64,000 nucleotides of DNA from Cantharellus purpuraceus (Eukaryota; Basidiomycota; Agaricomycetes; Cantharellales; Hydnaceae), in the NCBI GenBank assembly GCA_025174535.1, contig JALBUN010000048.1, positions 868,001 to 932,000 on the forward strand. Direction: 5' to 3'. The translations under genes were made by a program, and so were the position numbers. How positions within the stretch are numbered: position 1 is the stretch's first letter; each line of letters begins with the position of its first letter. A model generated the notes under the pieces. That model was not told the origin of the DNA, searched no databases, and saw nothing but the letters and a program-made list of their open reading frames with translations. This document shows positions 1-12,206 of this stretch, in pieces.

Positions 1-506
1 AGTTTCACGATTATCTCGCTCTAAGGTTATCCGAAACCACCTATAACATTTCAGAAGTAATCGTGCCAAACATCCGTTCCAATCGATGGACTCGAAGCTG
101 GAAGAAATACTTCAATGAGCTTGTCTATCTGCGAGGCTACGTCATGCTTTATCCTAACTATGACCTTTCTTTGGCAACTAATCGCATCGAGGTTGGGGCC
201 CATGTAAAGAAGGACCCGCAGCAAGTCTCTGAAACCATTCGAAGACAATACGATGTTCCGCTCATGCCTCTTCCTTCCTTCCTCTCGGGGACAAGGTCTA
301 GTCTCTTAACCCTTCCTGGAGAGTCGCTTCCTACATGGAGTGAACTCCCCGTGCTTGACCTTTGGGGAACTATTACGTCACATGCTGAAATCATTCGTCG
401 TGGAAGGGAAAGGCACGAACTATTATCTGGTTGCCTGTCGCGCTTACCTCGATTCAATTTTGAGGCAAGGGACCTGTTCTACTCTTGCATGCTACCACTA
501 GGGTAA
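1..506 (+). CDS. C-terminal part of an unrecognised protein (5' end outside window)
   Basis: The reading frame is open from base 3 to the stop at 506, without a start, so this is the 3' end of a gene that begins upstream. About 167 residues are visible. They include an aromatic, basic stretch (WTRSWKKYFNELVYLRG, then YVMLYPNY), a segment ATNRIEVGAHVKK and a Trp-rich part (LPTWSELPVLDLWG). No transmembrane segment or catalytic motif that I recognise is present. The charge pattern and lack of low complexity look like a folded soluble domain. It is followed by PMT4 on the same strand after about 250 bp. I cannot assign a function. Coding status is well supported by frame length and composition, the identity is not. 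Confidence 0.6.
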   Translation, partial: FHDYLALRLSETTYNISEVIVPNIRSNRWTRSWKKYFNELVYLRGYVMLYPNYDLSLATNRIEVGAHVKKDPQQVSETIRRQYDVPLMPLPSFLSGTRSSLLTLPGESLPTWSELPVLDLWGTITSHAEIIRRGRERHELLSGCLSRLPRFNFEARDLFYSCMLPLG

Positions 507-759
507 GATCGGGTTGGTTACAGCAACTCTTCGACGTTTCATGATCTTTAGGGTATAGTAAGACTTTGATGCCTGCAAACCCATACCGCAGATCTTGTAA
601 CGACTTCGGTTGTGAGCATGTTGATTCCATCAGGTAGCGCTCACAAAGAATAGCATGGTGTGAGCACTAGTCTGGTAGATTGTAATGGGCATATGTATAG
701 ACTTAGCTTCTGCGCCCACAAAGGTACACTGTACAAGCGACTGCAGACGTGTCTCCATC

Positions 760-3684
760 ATGCAGCCTACAACTTATAGGAACAGGAAGAAGGGTTTGGG
801 GATTCCCTCGTCTTCCAGGGATGGAAGAAGCAGCGCTGCATCATCTGACACAGAGGAGCACCTTCCAGCTCCGTTCAAACAGGCGAGTGAGCGTTATTTG
901 CACTACCACGCCAGGTTCACTTACCTGTAGTAACGACCTTCAGAGAGGGCGAGACGCTGTTGCACATTATTCCGAGTCAAGACAAGCAAGCTTTATTGTT
1001 GTCGCGGTACTTACTTCAATTGCTTTTCTTCTTCGCTTCTATAAAATCAACCACCCTGCTGGAGTTGTGTACGTGCTCAGGCCTACTGTCCTGAGAATGT
1101 TGATTTATCTTACCCGACAGTTTCGACGAAGTCCATTTCGGGAAATTTGCATCCTATTATATACTTCGGGAATACTATTTCGATGTCCATCCACCCTTTG
1201 CAAAGCTTATGTTAGGTCTCGCTGGGTGGTTCGCTGGGTTCGATGGTCATTTCACATTCGAGAATATCGGCGATAGCTATACCGAGGCGCATGTCCCTTA
1301 CGTTGGCATCCGCGCTTTGCCTGCATTGTTCGGTAGTCTCACAATCCCCCTGGTCTATGCTATAATGAGAGAGAGCGGGTATCCCACCATTGTCTCTGCT
1401 TTTACAACTTCAATCGTCCTATTTGGTATGCCATTATTCTAGACTATGTGCTAATTCCACTTAAAAAATCGCCAGATAATGCACACATTGCCCAGACGCG
1501 ACTTATCCTTCTCGATGCACAGCTTGTCTTTTTCACTGCACTCTCCCTTTATTCTTACATCAGGTTCCGGAAACTGCGTTATTGGTGCGTCATGTTTCTC
1601 TTTGGGCGTCCAAATTGTTTACGTCCTTTTGAATAGGGAATTTTCGTTTGATTGGTGGTTTTGGCTAATTGCCACTGGTGTCTCTCTTGCAGCAACTTTA
1701 GGCTCCAAGATGGTTGGACTTTTTACCTTTTTGACTATTGGGACTGCCGTCCTCGTCGATTTGTGGGACATACTGGATGTCAAGAAAGGCTCTTCGATGG
1801 TAAGAACCAAGAACATGTATGCCACAAGCATGACCATGATACACTCTCCTTTAACAGGAATACTTTGGGAGGCACTTTGCTGCTAGAGCCATTGGACTCA
1901 TCATCATCCCCGCGATTGTCTACCTTTCGTTTTTCTGGATTCATTTTGCCATTCTCACACATAGTGGGACGGGTGATAATTTCATGAGTCCCTCATTCCA
2001 GGAGACTCTTATCGGCAATGAGTTACTCTTGAACAGCCATGGTAGATTGTTTCAGCTGTTTTCTTGATCGTCGATACTCAAGTCATCAACTCAGAAATTC
2101 GTTACTATGATACCATCACCTTGAAACATCGCGAGACTAAAATGTTCTTACACTCCCATCCGGAAACATATCCATTGCGATACGATGATGGTCGTATCAG
2201 CAGTCAAGGTTGTCGATACTGTCCTCTGTTGTTTTCGATCTGATGGGTCATATTATCTCACAGGACAGCAGGTCACTGCATACGGGCATGAGGATGTCAA
2301 CAACCATTGGCAAGTCATTCCCACGACTTCTCTTCCAGACACTGGTCGTGGCCGGCTCGTCCGCCACAATGACGTGATCCAGCTTTTACATATCACCACC
2401 CAGACTCACCTCCTCACGCACGATGTTGCATGCCCACTTATGCCCACCAACCAAGAATTTACAACCTGGTCAAAGGATGATCATTCGCGATATAATGATA
2501 CTCTTTTCCAAGTGCAGATGCTTGATGCAGATGATGGGAAGGTTTGGAAGAGCAAGTCGGGACACTTCAAGCTCATCCATATGCCAACGAAAGTTGCTTT
2601 GTGGACCCATCCAAAGACTCTTCCGGATTGGGCCTTTAAGCAACAAGAAGTGAACGGGAACAAGAAGGCATCAGATAAATCTGCAACGTGGTTTGTTGAT
2701 CAGGTTATTGCCGACGAGAGTAAGTCATCCTTTTCTTAAAAATTTGTTTGTTTAATAAGCAATTCGTTGCCTCACAGCTGGCGACGATTTTAAAAACAGG
2801 ACAGGCGACTTCGAGTCGAAGAGGCCTAGAAAAATAAATTTCTTCAAGAAATTTGCTGAGCTGCAGTTACTGATGCTTCAACACAACGCCGGGTTGACCG
2901 CCTCTCATCCTTACGCGAGTAATCCCATTAATTGGCCATTCTCTCTTTCTGGCATCAGTTTTTGGACCGACAACGACCCAAAGCAACAGGTATACATGGT
3001 TGGTAACCTCGCAGGGTGGTGGGTCTGCGTTATGGGTCTCTCGGTCTTTGTAGGCATCATTGGGGCAGACTTGTTAGCTCGCCGTCGTGGCATCGATCCT
3101 ATTCCTGATCGTGAGTGAATTTGATCATATAGTTTGACATGATCGTGAACACCGAGAGTATTTCACAGCCGTCCGCAATCGCTTGTGGAACTCAGCAGGT
3201 CTCTTCTGGATTGCGTGGGCCTACCACTATTTCCCCTTCTACCTAATGAACCGACAGCTCTTCATCCATCATTATTTACCTGCTCACCTTTGCTCGGCCC
3301 TCGTGGCCGGCGCTGTTTTCAACTTCATCCTTTCAGAGTCGATCAACTATCCTATATCCGTTCCTTCTTCTATTACCCGCTTGCGGCCGCGTCTATATTC
3401 AGACTTGGGCATCAAGGCCTTGGCAGCCCTATTGGTTTTTAACGTCGTCTTTATCTCTGTATTCTTCTTCCTCTCGCCTCTCACCTATGGCACCCCAGGG
3501 TTCGCATATTCCTGTGTTCATCCAAGCATTTAGCTGACGCGTAATTTTGACAGTCTTGATGGGAAGCAGGTCAATCGCCGTCGACTCTTATCCTCATGGA
3601 CTTTACATTTCGCCGTGAGTCGCCCAGCATGCTTATGTTTAGACCAAGCTGATCCATGTTCAGGGTAAAAAAACAGACGCATAG
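760..3684 (+). CDS. PMT4: Protein O-mannosyltransferase, PMT4 subfamily
   Basis: Transfers mannose from dolichyl-phosphate mannose to Ser/Thr of secretory proteins in the ER membrane. Twelve exons (760-882, 944-1068, 1121-1425, 1476-1584, 1637-1799, 1858-2041, 2095-2208, 2264-2719, 2778-3110, 3169-3499, 3554-3614, 3664-3684) sum to exactly 774 codons plus stop, the usual family size. The N-terminal part has the luminal FDEVHF motif (essential Asp-Glu, near residue 85) after the first membrane span. The middle has the MIR region with LHSHPETYPLRY and QQVTAYGHEDVNNHW. The C-terminal part has several membrane helices. The GISFWT segment and the RISSQGQQVT context point to PMT4 (POMT1-like) rather than PMT1/2. 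The start MQPTTYRNRK was chosen because it joins cleanly; the first intron then uses a GC donor. The last intron (3615-3663) is the least certain junction. Confidence 0.93.
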
Positions 3685-3897
3685 AAATATGCAAACAATA
3701 TATGAACATAGTGGGAAATGGCTTGCTTTGCCTAGTATTCCTTGTATACAAAGTACTTAAGTATTTAATAACAAGCTCTGACTGGTTAACCAGATGTGGG
3801 TGCATATGGATCCAACTGTATATTTGCTCACTGAGTTTGAATCAAATCGTTGGGTAAGCAGGGCACATAGACCAACGTATTCCACACATTCTACAAA

Positions 3898-4472
3898 ATG
3901 GTGAGTAGGCAGCGGCTCTTCTGGCAATGTTCATTTACTAACCAGAATCAATTCCTAGAGTAAACGCACAAAGAAAGTCGGCGTCACTGGAAAGTACGGA
4001 ACGGCAAGTCACTAATGGCATCGGTATCAGGTGTTGTGGGTTGACCAATCGTTTGTCCTACTACAGAGATACGGTGCCTCCCTGCGAAAGCAGGTTAAAA
4101 AGGTCAGGCCTTGTCTGTCTCGTGTTGCCATTGCAGAACTCATTGTTAAAAAACAGATGGAAATCACCCAGCATGCACGGTACACTTGCACCTTTTGTGG
4201 GAAGGTAGTATCTTGTTTGCCTTTTGAGCGGATTTCTATCGTTGACACTTCTTCCCCACTTTCAGGACAGTGTCAAGCGTACTGCTGTTGGGATTTGGCA
4301 CTGTCGTTCGTGCAAAAAAACTATTGCAGGAGGTGCATGGACAGTGTCGACCACTGCTGCTGCTACCGTCCGCAGGTATGCATATTGATGTCCGTGCCCG
4401 AGTGATGTTGAAGGTTGACAATACTTTGATTTCAGTACTGTTCGCCGGCTGCGCGAGATCAACGAGGCATAG
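3898..4472 (+). CDS. RPL43: 60S ribosomal protein eL43 (L37Ae/L43)
   Basis: Structural protein of the large ribosomal subunit with a four-cysteine zinc ribbon. Exons 3898-3900, 3959-4003, 4067-4102, 4157-4204, 4266-4375 and 4436-4472 give 92 residues, the yeast length. The product starts [21 protein letters not shown] and carries the zinc ligands CTFCGK and CRSCKK. The ATG is alone on the first coding exon, as is common in ribosomal protein genes. The second intron (4004-4066) has a GC donor. The third (4103-4156, 54 nt) is in frame and lacks a stop, so a naive reading would insert 18 foreign residues between QVKK and MEITQHARY. The gene follows PMT4 on the same strand and converges on the CCCH gene. 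Confidence 0.96.
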
Positions 4473-4745
4473 ATATATTGGGTTGGGTTTCTATGCGCTA
4501 TGCGTTTACTTCATGTCATCAATCGCAATACGACTATGAGACTCTACTTTATCTTCAATGCCTTTAGAGATATCTGAGATTTTCAAAGCATTGAGTGACT
4601 GATCGTTGTGCCGTCATCAAAGAATGATCCGTCTAATAGCTCCATCTCAATATTGATCACAAATATTCTAAGTTTGAAAACCAAAAACTATCTATAAACA
4701 TTGAAGCAGCGAGTAAAATTACAAGTCAAAGCCTGTGTAAGTGTA

Positions 4746-6297
4746 TCAATCCATAGATGTATCCATTGTCCCTTTCTCTTCGCGTGAACCCTCAGCTTCT
4801 TGATCATCCTCACTGCTATCTTCGTCCTCTTCCTCGTCATCGTCGTCGTCATCGCTTTCTTCAAATGTTAAAGAGATATACTCTTCAGCTGCTCCAGAGG
4901 TCTGAGACCCTGTAGAAATGACAGGCTCCCCAACAGATGAGGAAGGAGAATTATACTCTTCTTTGGAAAAGGGCTGTGGAACACTGTTAGAACTAGAAGC
5001 ATTAGCTTGTATTTGTAGTTGCGCTTGTGCCTGGTCTTGAGGATTTGACATTGCAGTTTGCCTTCGCCGATTAGCGCGAATGACATGAGGAAGCTTGCAC
5101 AGCCGATTAGGACAAGCGCCCTTTTCGGCAAAGTCAGGACACTCCCTGACATGCTGCTTCTCACATTCGATACCCTTGTCGCAGTATCCAACGACAGCAA
5201 AATCACGACAGACGCCATCCCGAGGGCCCACACGGACATGGGGATACGGACAGTTCTCGCGTGTGCACCGGCCATGATTGGCAAAGTGATGACACAATGG
5301 TACTCGTGAAGGAGTCGGGTCGTGTGAGAGGTGGCATGTATCGGCTCTGTTTGGACAACTGTCAGAGAGGAATAGCGGGCATATGGCAATCTTCTCGGGA
5401 TCGTGTTGATACGGGCAAGTGAGACCACGTTGGCAGACACCTGCAAATCAAAAGGTGAGACCAGTGAAGAAACGGTTCCACAAGGATGTATTTTAGGTGA
5501 GACTCCAGTGCGTGAATTGCAGTGGACGGACCTGTCAAGGTGAAGAAACGGCACTGCTTGTCTACTTTACGACGTTTGGATATATGTCCGGTCCTTGAGA
5601 ATGCTAAATCGACATCGAAAGCTTGATTAACAACCGATACTTACCTGGTTCCCTTGATGTTATCTAGAACCATATTATTGCAGCCTCTAGAACGTTTGCC
5701 CTTCGTGTACTTGGGCTTATGTACGCGGCCAGAAGGAACCAAGTTACTGCCTTTTCGAATATACTGGCCACGATGTCGAGACATCGCATGGGTCATTGGA
5801 GGATTCACACTAGGGCTGACAGCACCGGAAGAACCGGTTGAGTCGGTCCTAGGGGTGATAACTAGATAGCATTGTCAAACCCTGATAGTTTCGAGCCTAT
5901 GTACGCAGTACGCACGGTCTTTGCGGGTGAGCTTCCTACTAGAAGACTCAAAGGCCACTCCATCGATAACTAACTCACGAGTGGCACTCGTAAGCAGATG
6001 CTGACTGGGTGAGCCTTCAGATGCAGAGCCACTCAAAGAACTAGCCTCATTTGCGATGGTGGGATTGACATATTTCTTATGTGCTATAGCAGGGTTGATG
6101 TATTTCCGATTGGCAATGGCCGGATTCACGTAGCTGCGACTTTGATGAAACCTCGGTGCATAAGGTGGCTTGGATTCGTTCAACTTGTGGCGATCGATGG
6201 CGCCTATGGACGATAGGTTAGTAGGCACCTCATAAAAGGCGAAGGTCTTGCCTGATAATCGCTGAATTTCCTGGAGGAGCGCAGCGTCTGAAGACAT
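4746..6297 (-). CDS. Five-CCCH zinc-finger protein, ZC3H3/Red5 type
   Basis: Likely nuclear RNA-binding protein. The C-terminal half has five consecutive CCCH fingers: CRFFTLTGVC...H, CPLFLSDSC...H, CHHFANHGRC...H, CRDFAVVGYC...H and CPDFAEKGAC...H. This array is typical of human ZC3H3 and fission yeast Red5, which act in poly(A)-linked RNA processing, export and turnover. After the fingers comes a Ser/Gln-rich linker and a strongly acidic tail (Asp/Glu run near 4800-4860). The N-terminal part begins MSSDAALLQEIQRLSGKTF and contains three 10-residue repeats of the form Y[VI]NP[AT]IA (6043-6132), followed by a basic segment KPKYTKGKRSRG. Introns interrupt at about 5872, 5645 and 5440. It is divergent from GDB1 with a 100-bp shared promoter. 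The family is well supported; orthology to Red5 is inferred from finger number and spacing. Confidence 0.88.
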
Positions 6298-6329
6298 GGT
6301 GGATATACAGACAAGACAAAACAGTGCCT

Positions 6330-6339
6330 CTTATATAAG
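6330..6339. promoter_or_regulatory. Palindromic TATA element in the ZC3H3/GDB1 divergent promoter
   Basis: The 10-mer CTTATATAAG is a perfect palindrome in the 100-bp gap between two divergent start codons. It lies 33 bp upstream of the minus-strand ATG (6297) and 58 bp upstream of the plus-strand ATG (6398), so it could serve as a TATA box for either gene. This is a sequence match only; no transcription start is visible. Confidence 0.5.
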
Positions 6340-6397
6340 AAGATTTTCAAATGCCGCTTGACCACTACGTCACCGCCGGTGAGTGCCGTTGGCCGCC

Positions 6398-9300
6398 ATG
6401 TCCACAGCGCATATATTGGCCGCGGGAGGCCCCAGCGACTCTCGTCCTTCAAAAATGTCATCTCCCTCCCGTGTTCAAATTCCCCCTCAGAGCAGTCCCT
6501 CTCAATTCAAGATGCCCAAGACACCAGCCGATGAGGGACTAGCATTCTTCGAATCATCGAGGTCGTCCGGAGAGGGATCTGTTCGCGTTTACGAACTCCA
6601 GTTGGATCCAGATGGTGGCCCAAGCAAAGACAGAGCAGTGCGTGCACGACGATCTAATCCCCGAGAATTACATGAATAATGGTGGCGCTCTTTTATATCT
6701 CTCATCTAATATTTAACTGCCACTATCATCTAACTATTGACCAGTACATCCGCCTCCCACCTCCATATACTCCGTACATACTACGCGTGACCTTAGATGC
6801 AGGCACTCCCGCTTCTAAGAATGCGGTCCTGAAGACAAACTTTCCCTTGGACGGTGGAAAGTTTGCCAGAGACAAGTTCGTACAGAAGACGTATGCTTCT
6901 TATCTTGTTCCTTCCATATTTGTTTTTCTCACTTCCGTACTAAGACTTCCCAACAACTTTTCCAAGCCTATCCATATCAACCTCCCTATATCACATGCAG
7001 GTGCATTTGTATACTGGGTAGAATATGACGGGCCATCTTCCGAACGCATCATTGGCCGTGAAGGTTATTTCAACATAGATCCCATTCTTCGCGTGAAGGG
7101 TCGTTCACAAATATTGTCTGCCTCTGAAAAGCCGCTTCCTGTGTCTCATGGCGGAAAGGTCTTGGAACGCGAGGTTACTATACCTCTTGATGGTCTTGTT
7201 ATTCTCACTGTCGTATCGAAGTGGATGGGCCCAATTCAAGAGTGGACACAACATTTCCGAGAAGCATGTCAGCGAGGCTACAACATGCTGCATTATACAC
7301 CCCTTCAGCAGAGAGGCAGTAGCGGTAGTCCATATTCCATCGCTGATCAACTATCTTTCGATCAGCAGCTCTTTGAAAGCACAGTTGAGAATAATGTCGC
7401 TCTGCATGTCAAGGAGACGCTCAGGGTTGCTCGAGATGACTACGGGCTTCTGAGTCTGACGGATGTCGTGCTGAATCATACCGCTCACAACAGTCCTTGG
7501 CTTTTGGAGCACCCGGAAGCTGGTTCGCATCTCCTTTCTGGTGGTTGCACAACTCTGAAACACATGGTTTTCTTAGGCTTCAGTCCATTTAATACGCCTC
7601 ACCTCGCTCCTGCGCTTGAACTAGACAATGCGATCAGAGACTTTTCTTCCAATCTTGCGTCAAACGGCTTGCCAACAAGCGTTTCTTCTCAATCCGATCT
7701 CGATATTCTTTTGCATGCCCTTGCGTCCAAAGTTAAAGATGACTTGCGTTTGTGGCAATATTATGTCCTTGACCGTGCGCGAGAGAAGAGTGGCGTTCTT
7801 GCCATCCCTATCCAGGATATACCCACATGGACTGGCCCAGGTGTCCACGAGAAACCGATGTCCGAGCTGGCAAACATTCTGGAGTCTACGGGAAAGATTA
7901 TCGGCCTACGGCAATTCAAAGGAAGATATGGCGCGCATGTTGACCCTAGAGATGCGGCATCAATAGTCCGTGCTGCATTTCCGGAACTTGAGGATTCGAA
8001 CTCTTTGGCCAATGCTTGGGAAAGACTGGTTGATGTTATCAACGCTCCTCTATACGAGGAATGGCAAGCTGATACCCAGGTCGCTCTGGAGAATATCAAA
8101 AACCGTGTCGTTTACACTAGAATGGATAATAATGGACCAAAGTTGGGTGAAATCACCGCAGAGTGAGTGTCAATGCATCAACATCCTAGCACAGTGGCAC
8201 CTACAATATGCACAGGCGCCCGCTGGTTGAAACATACTTTACACGTCTTCCGCACAATGAGCAAACGAGGAAACATCACCCAGATGCACTTTCCCTTGCT
8301 AACAATGGCTGGATATGGGATGCGGATCCGCTACAGAACTTTGCATTATTGCCCTCAAAGGCATATCTTCGCCGTGAGGTCATCGTTTGGGGCGATTGTG
8401 TTAAGCTGCGCTATGGCTCTAGTCCTGCAGACAACCTTTGGTTGTGGGAGTACATGACTCATTATGTGATGACTCTCGCAGAAATGTTTGACGGATTCCG
8501 CATTGACAATTGTCATTCAACACCACTACACGTGGGCGTGGCTCTTCTAGACGCAGCCCGTACTGTGAAACCTGACTTATACGTTTGCGCTGAACTCTTC
8601 ACAGGCAACGAGGAGATGGATAAGCATTTCGTAAGCCGACTTGGGATCAACAGTCTCATCAGGGAAGCATACAATGGGTACAATCCAAAAGAATTTTCAA
8701 GGTTGCTGTACCGTTTTGGTGTCCACGAGCCAATTGGTTAGTTATCGGCATACAAGTTAGAACAGCTACTTACTCTGGCATCTAGGATCGATGGACACCG
8801 CATGCTTGACCTCTCCAGAAGATCTGCCTCCCCCTACAGGTAGGGGACCTATTCGGCCATGCCTGGTGACACCCCTCGAAGGGTCGTCTCCTCATGCGCT
8901 TCTCTTTGATCTCACGCACGACAACGAATCACCATTACATAAACGTAGTGCAGAGGATGCTCTCTCTACAGGCGCTCTTGTGGCATTCTCGGGTTCAGCC
9001 ATCGGGTCGACCAAAGGTTTTGATGACCTATATCCAAAGTTGTTGGATATAGTTGGAGATAATCGACTATACGAAGTTGCAAAGGAAGTCGAACAGAAAG
9101 GTATCAGTATGGTAAAACGAGTGCTAAACCACCTACACGCGGAAATGGTATTGGAAGGGTATAGTGAAGGTCACGTCCATCAGGAAAACGACGTTCGTTC
9201 AATCCCGATTGATCTCACATTGTGCTGATATACGGTTTTTACAGTATATTGCAATCCACCGTGTTCATCCGCAAACAGGGAAGGGATACCTTCTTATCGC

Positions 9301-11945
9301 ACATACTGCATTCAACAAGGGTTCAAGGGATCGAGGATGGTGTGCGTATTATTTTACCGTCCTCGTACAGCTGTCATCTTCAAGAAATTTATGCTCTTGA
9401 AGTCAATCCGACTAGACTCTCTAGAACGACAGCACGTTTCATCCTCGGCTACAGCATCGATATCCCCTCATACGATTCGAAACCTGATAAAGCATTCATA
9501 CGCGGCCTACCCTCACAACTAAAAGAAACTACAACAGTCATACCTACCGAAAGTTCGGATGAAGACGGCCCTTTTTCAGAGATACACATACCAACGTTCT
9601 TTCCCCCAGGCAGTATCCTTCTTTTTGGAACGCAACTGCAGGACGTTGAGACGGACCTGGTTGAGTTTTGCAAAATGGGAGCTGACGAAGCACTGATAGC
9701 CCTAGACCTCGTCGACTTGAACGTAATCTTACATAGGCAAGACGGGGAGGAAAAAGATGCTACCAATGGTGAGATTGGCACATACAATGTCCCTGGTCAC
9801 GGAAACCTGGTCTACGCTGGCCTGGAGGGTTGGATGGCTCTGCTGCGTCCCATCATGCGATACAACGACTTGGGCCATGCTCTTTGCGACCACCTTCGCC
9901 GAGGATCATGGGCGTTAGACCATATTCATGATCGACTCAGAAAGTACGCATTCATCTGCCGCATCTTATAGCAGATTTTCATCAAGTTGCTTCCAGGCAA
10001 ATAGACACTTTACCAAACCTCATTCATCCCGCAAATTGGTTCAAGGAGCGCGTTGACCGTATCAAGTTATCTGTTCCTTCTTTTCTTCGCCCAAAGTACT
10101 TCGCCATCGTTGTTTACGAGGCATACAAGGCAGCTCGTCGCGCTGTGACTCAGCAGCAAGCAGGATTTGTATCTTCTGGCCACAGCTTCACCCAAGACCT
10201 CGCCCTCTGTTCGGTGCAAATGTACGGGTTGGTTAAGACAGCTTCACTAGACCCCGCTGAAGCAGTGCCTTCCCTGGCGGCTGGATTGCCCCATTTTGCC
10301 TCTGGTTGGGCCCGCTGCTGGGGTCGAGATGTTTTCATTTCCTTACGTGGTTTGTTCTTAACTACCGAGAACTTCCCTGCCGCCAAGCGTCATATTCTGG
10401 CGTTTGCATCGACTTTGAAACACGGATTGATACCCAATCTGCTTGATTCTGCGCGCAATCCTCGGTGAGACGCTAAGATGACATATCATGATGCACTATG
10501 CTGAACACATCCGCAGATATAATTCACGAGATTCACCCTGGTGGATGCTGCAATGTATACAAGATTATGTGCAACTCGCTCCGGATGGCCTCAGTATTCT
10601 TTCAGAATCTGTGAAGCGTCGCTTTCCTGAAGACGACACATATGTTTCGTGGGACGATCCGAGATCCTATACACGTTCTAATACAATCATAGAAGTTATC
10701 CAAGAAATCTTGCAGCGTCATGCCGATGGCATCTCTTTCCGCGAGCATAATGCTGGTCCAAACCTAGACATGCAGATGAAGGATGAGGGATTCAACATCA
10801 AGGTGCATGTGGATTGGAAGACGGGGCTAGTATTTGGAGGCAACCGATATAATTGCGGAACCTGGATGGACAAAATGGGCGAATCACTTAAGGCGGGCAC
10901 TAAGGGAATACCCGGGACTCCAAGAGATGGCGCGCCAATCGAAATCACTGGCCTTGTAAAGAGCACTCTACGGTGGCTTAGCGAACTGTCTTCTAAGGGA
11001 AAAATAGTCTTCAAAGGTGTACATGCGGCTAGTGAGTCCTTGATCTATTTACCGGCATTATCAAGCTGAGCTTGTTGTTGTGTAAGTTGACGGTCAGCGA
11101 AGACTCGTGACGTACAAAGAATGGAATGACTTGATACAATCTGCTTTTGAGCGTCACTACTATGTCCCAGCTGGTGTGTTCATCTCCAAGCTGATTCCGA
11201 TGTCACATAGCACTGATTGGGCTCACAGACCCGGCAGACGATGTCAAATACATTATCAACCCGAATATTGTGAACCGACGGGGAATCTACAAGGACGTAT
11301 TTGGGTCCGGACTCGATCGTGAATGGTCGGATTATCAACTCAGGCCCAACTTCCCCATTGCAATGACTGTTGCTCCGGAATTATTTGACCCCGGTCACGC
11401 CCTCGAGGCCCTAAAGATTGCAGAGAGTGTTCTTAGAGGCCCTCTTGGTATGAAGACTCTGGACCCAAGCGATCTGCAATATAGAGGAGACTATGATAAT
11501 GCAAATGACACCTCCGATGGTAGTATTGCCAAGGGACTGAACTATCACAACGTATAGTTGTTTTTCCCTCGCTGTGGTTGATCTCTGACGCGGATGGGTC
11601 AGGGTCCGGAATGGGGATGGCCGCTTGGCTACTTTCTCCGTGCGTACTTACATTTTGATATTCAAGTCGGAGTAGGAAAAACGGTCTGTTTGACTCTTAT
11701 CATCTTAGTCTTGCGATGCTAACGAAAAAATGGTGCATTAGGACCCTGCCGAGACCTTGCATCATTTACATACTATCCTGCTTGCGTTGCGAAGGCATAT
11801 TCAGAATGATCCATGGCGTGGTCTGCCGGAGCTCACCAACCGCAATGGTTCTTACTGTCATGATTCGTGCGCGACGCAAGCTTGGAGTTCTAGTACGATT
11901 CTCGACTTTTTGCACGACGTACATCGCATCAGTAGATCAGCTTAA
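6398..11945 (+). CDS. GDB1: Glycogen debranching enzyme (4-alpha-glucanotransferase / amylo-1,6-glucosidase)
   Basis: Bifunctional cytosolic enzyme that moves maltooligosyl units off glycogen branches and then cleaves the remaining alpha-1,6 glucose. Thirteen exons sum to about 1614 codons, the normal fungal size. Domain order is an N-terminal beta domain ([31 protein letters not shown]), then the GH13-like transferase with all three catalytic-site motifs: [13 protein letters not shown] (nucleophile Asp, about residue 628), CAELFTG (acid/base Glu, about 658) and THDNESP (Asp, about 751). A central domain follows, then the GH133 glucosidase with [29 protein letters not shown] and a final [14 protein letters not shown]. 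The start [11 protein letters not shown] sits in a strong GCCGCCATG context. The junction near 9321-9384 is uncertain: the 64-nt intron restores frame but removes a GSRDRG segment usually retained in this family. Confidence 0.95.
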
Positions 11946-12206
11946 TGTATTCTTCAACACTCTTCAGTCACTCTGTTTTCACGTTGTTACCACTGTTAGG
12001 CAGAACACGCCCATGGACCTCTTTGTAGCTAGCATTAGAATATATCATGGCTTGTTTTTTAGACGGGGTGGTTGTTTGTACTAGTTGTGGCTAATGCAAG
12101 TGTGCCTTGCCTTGAGGTGAGCGAATTTGAGTAGTGTTGGTGCTTTGCGTCCCTATAGCATTCTCCTGTTAGTTAACAAAGCAGGTCTCATTCCTTATTT
12201 GGTTGA

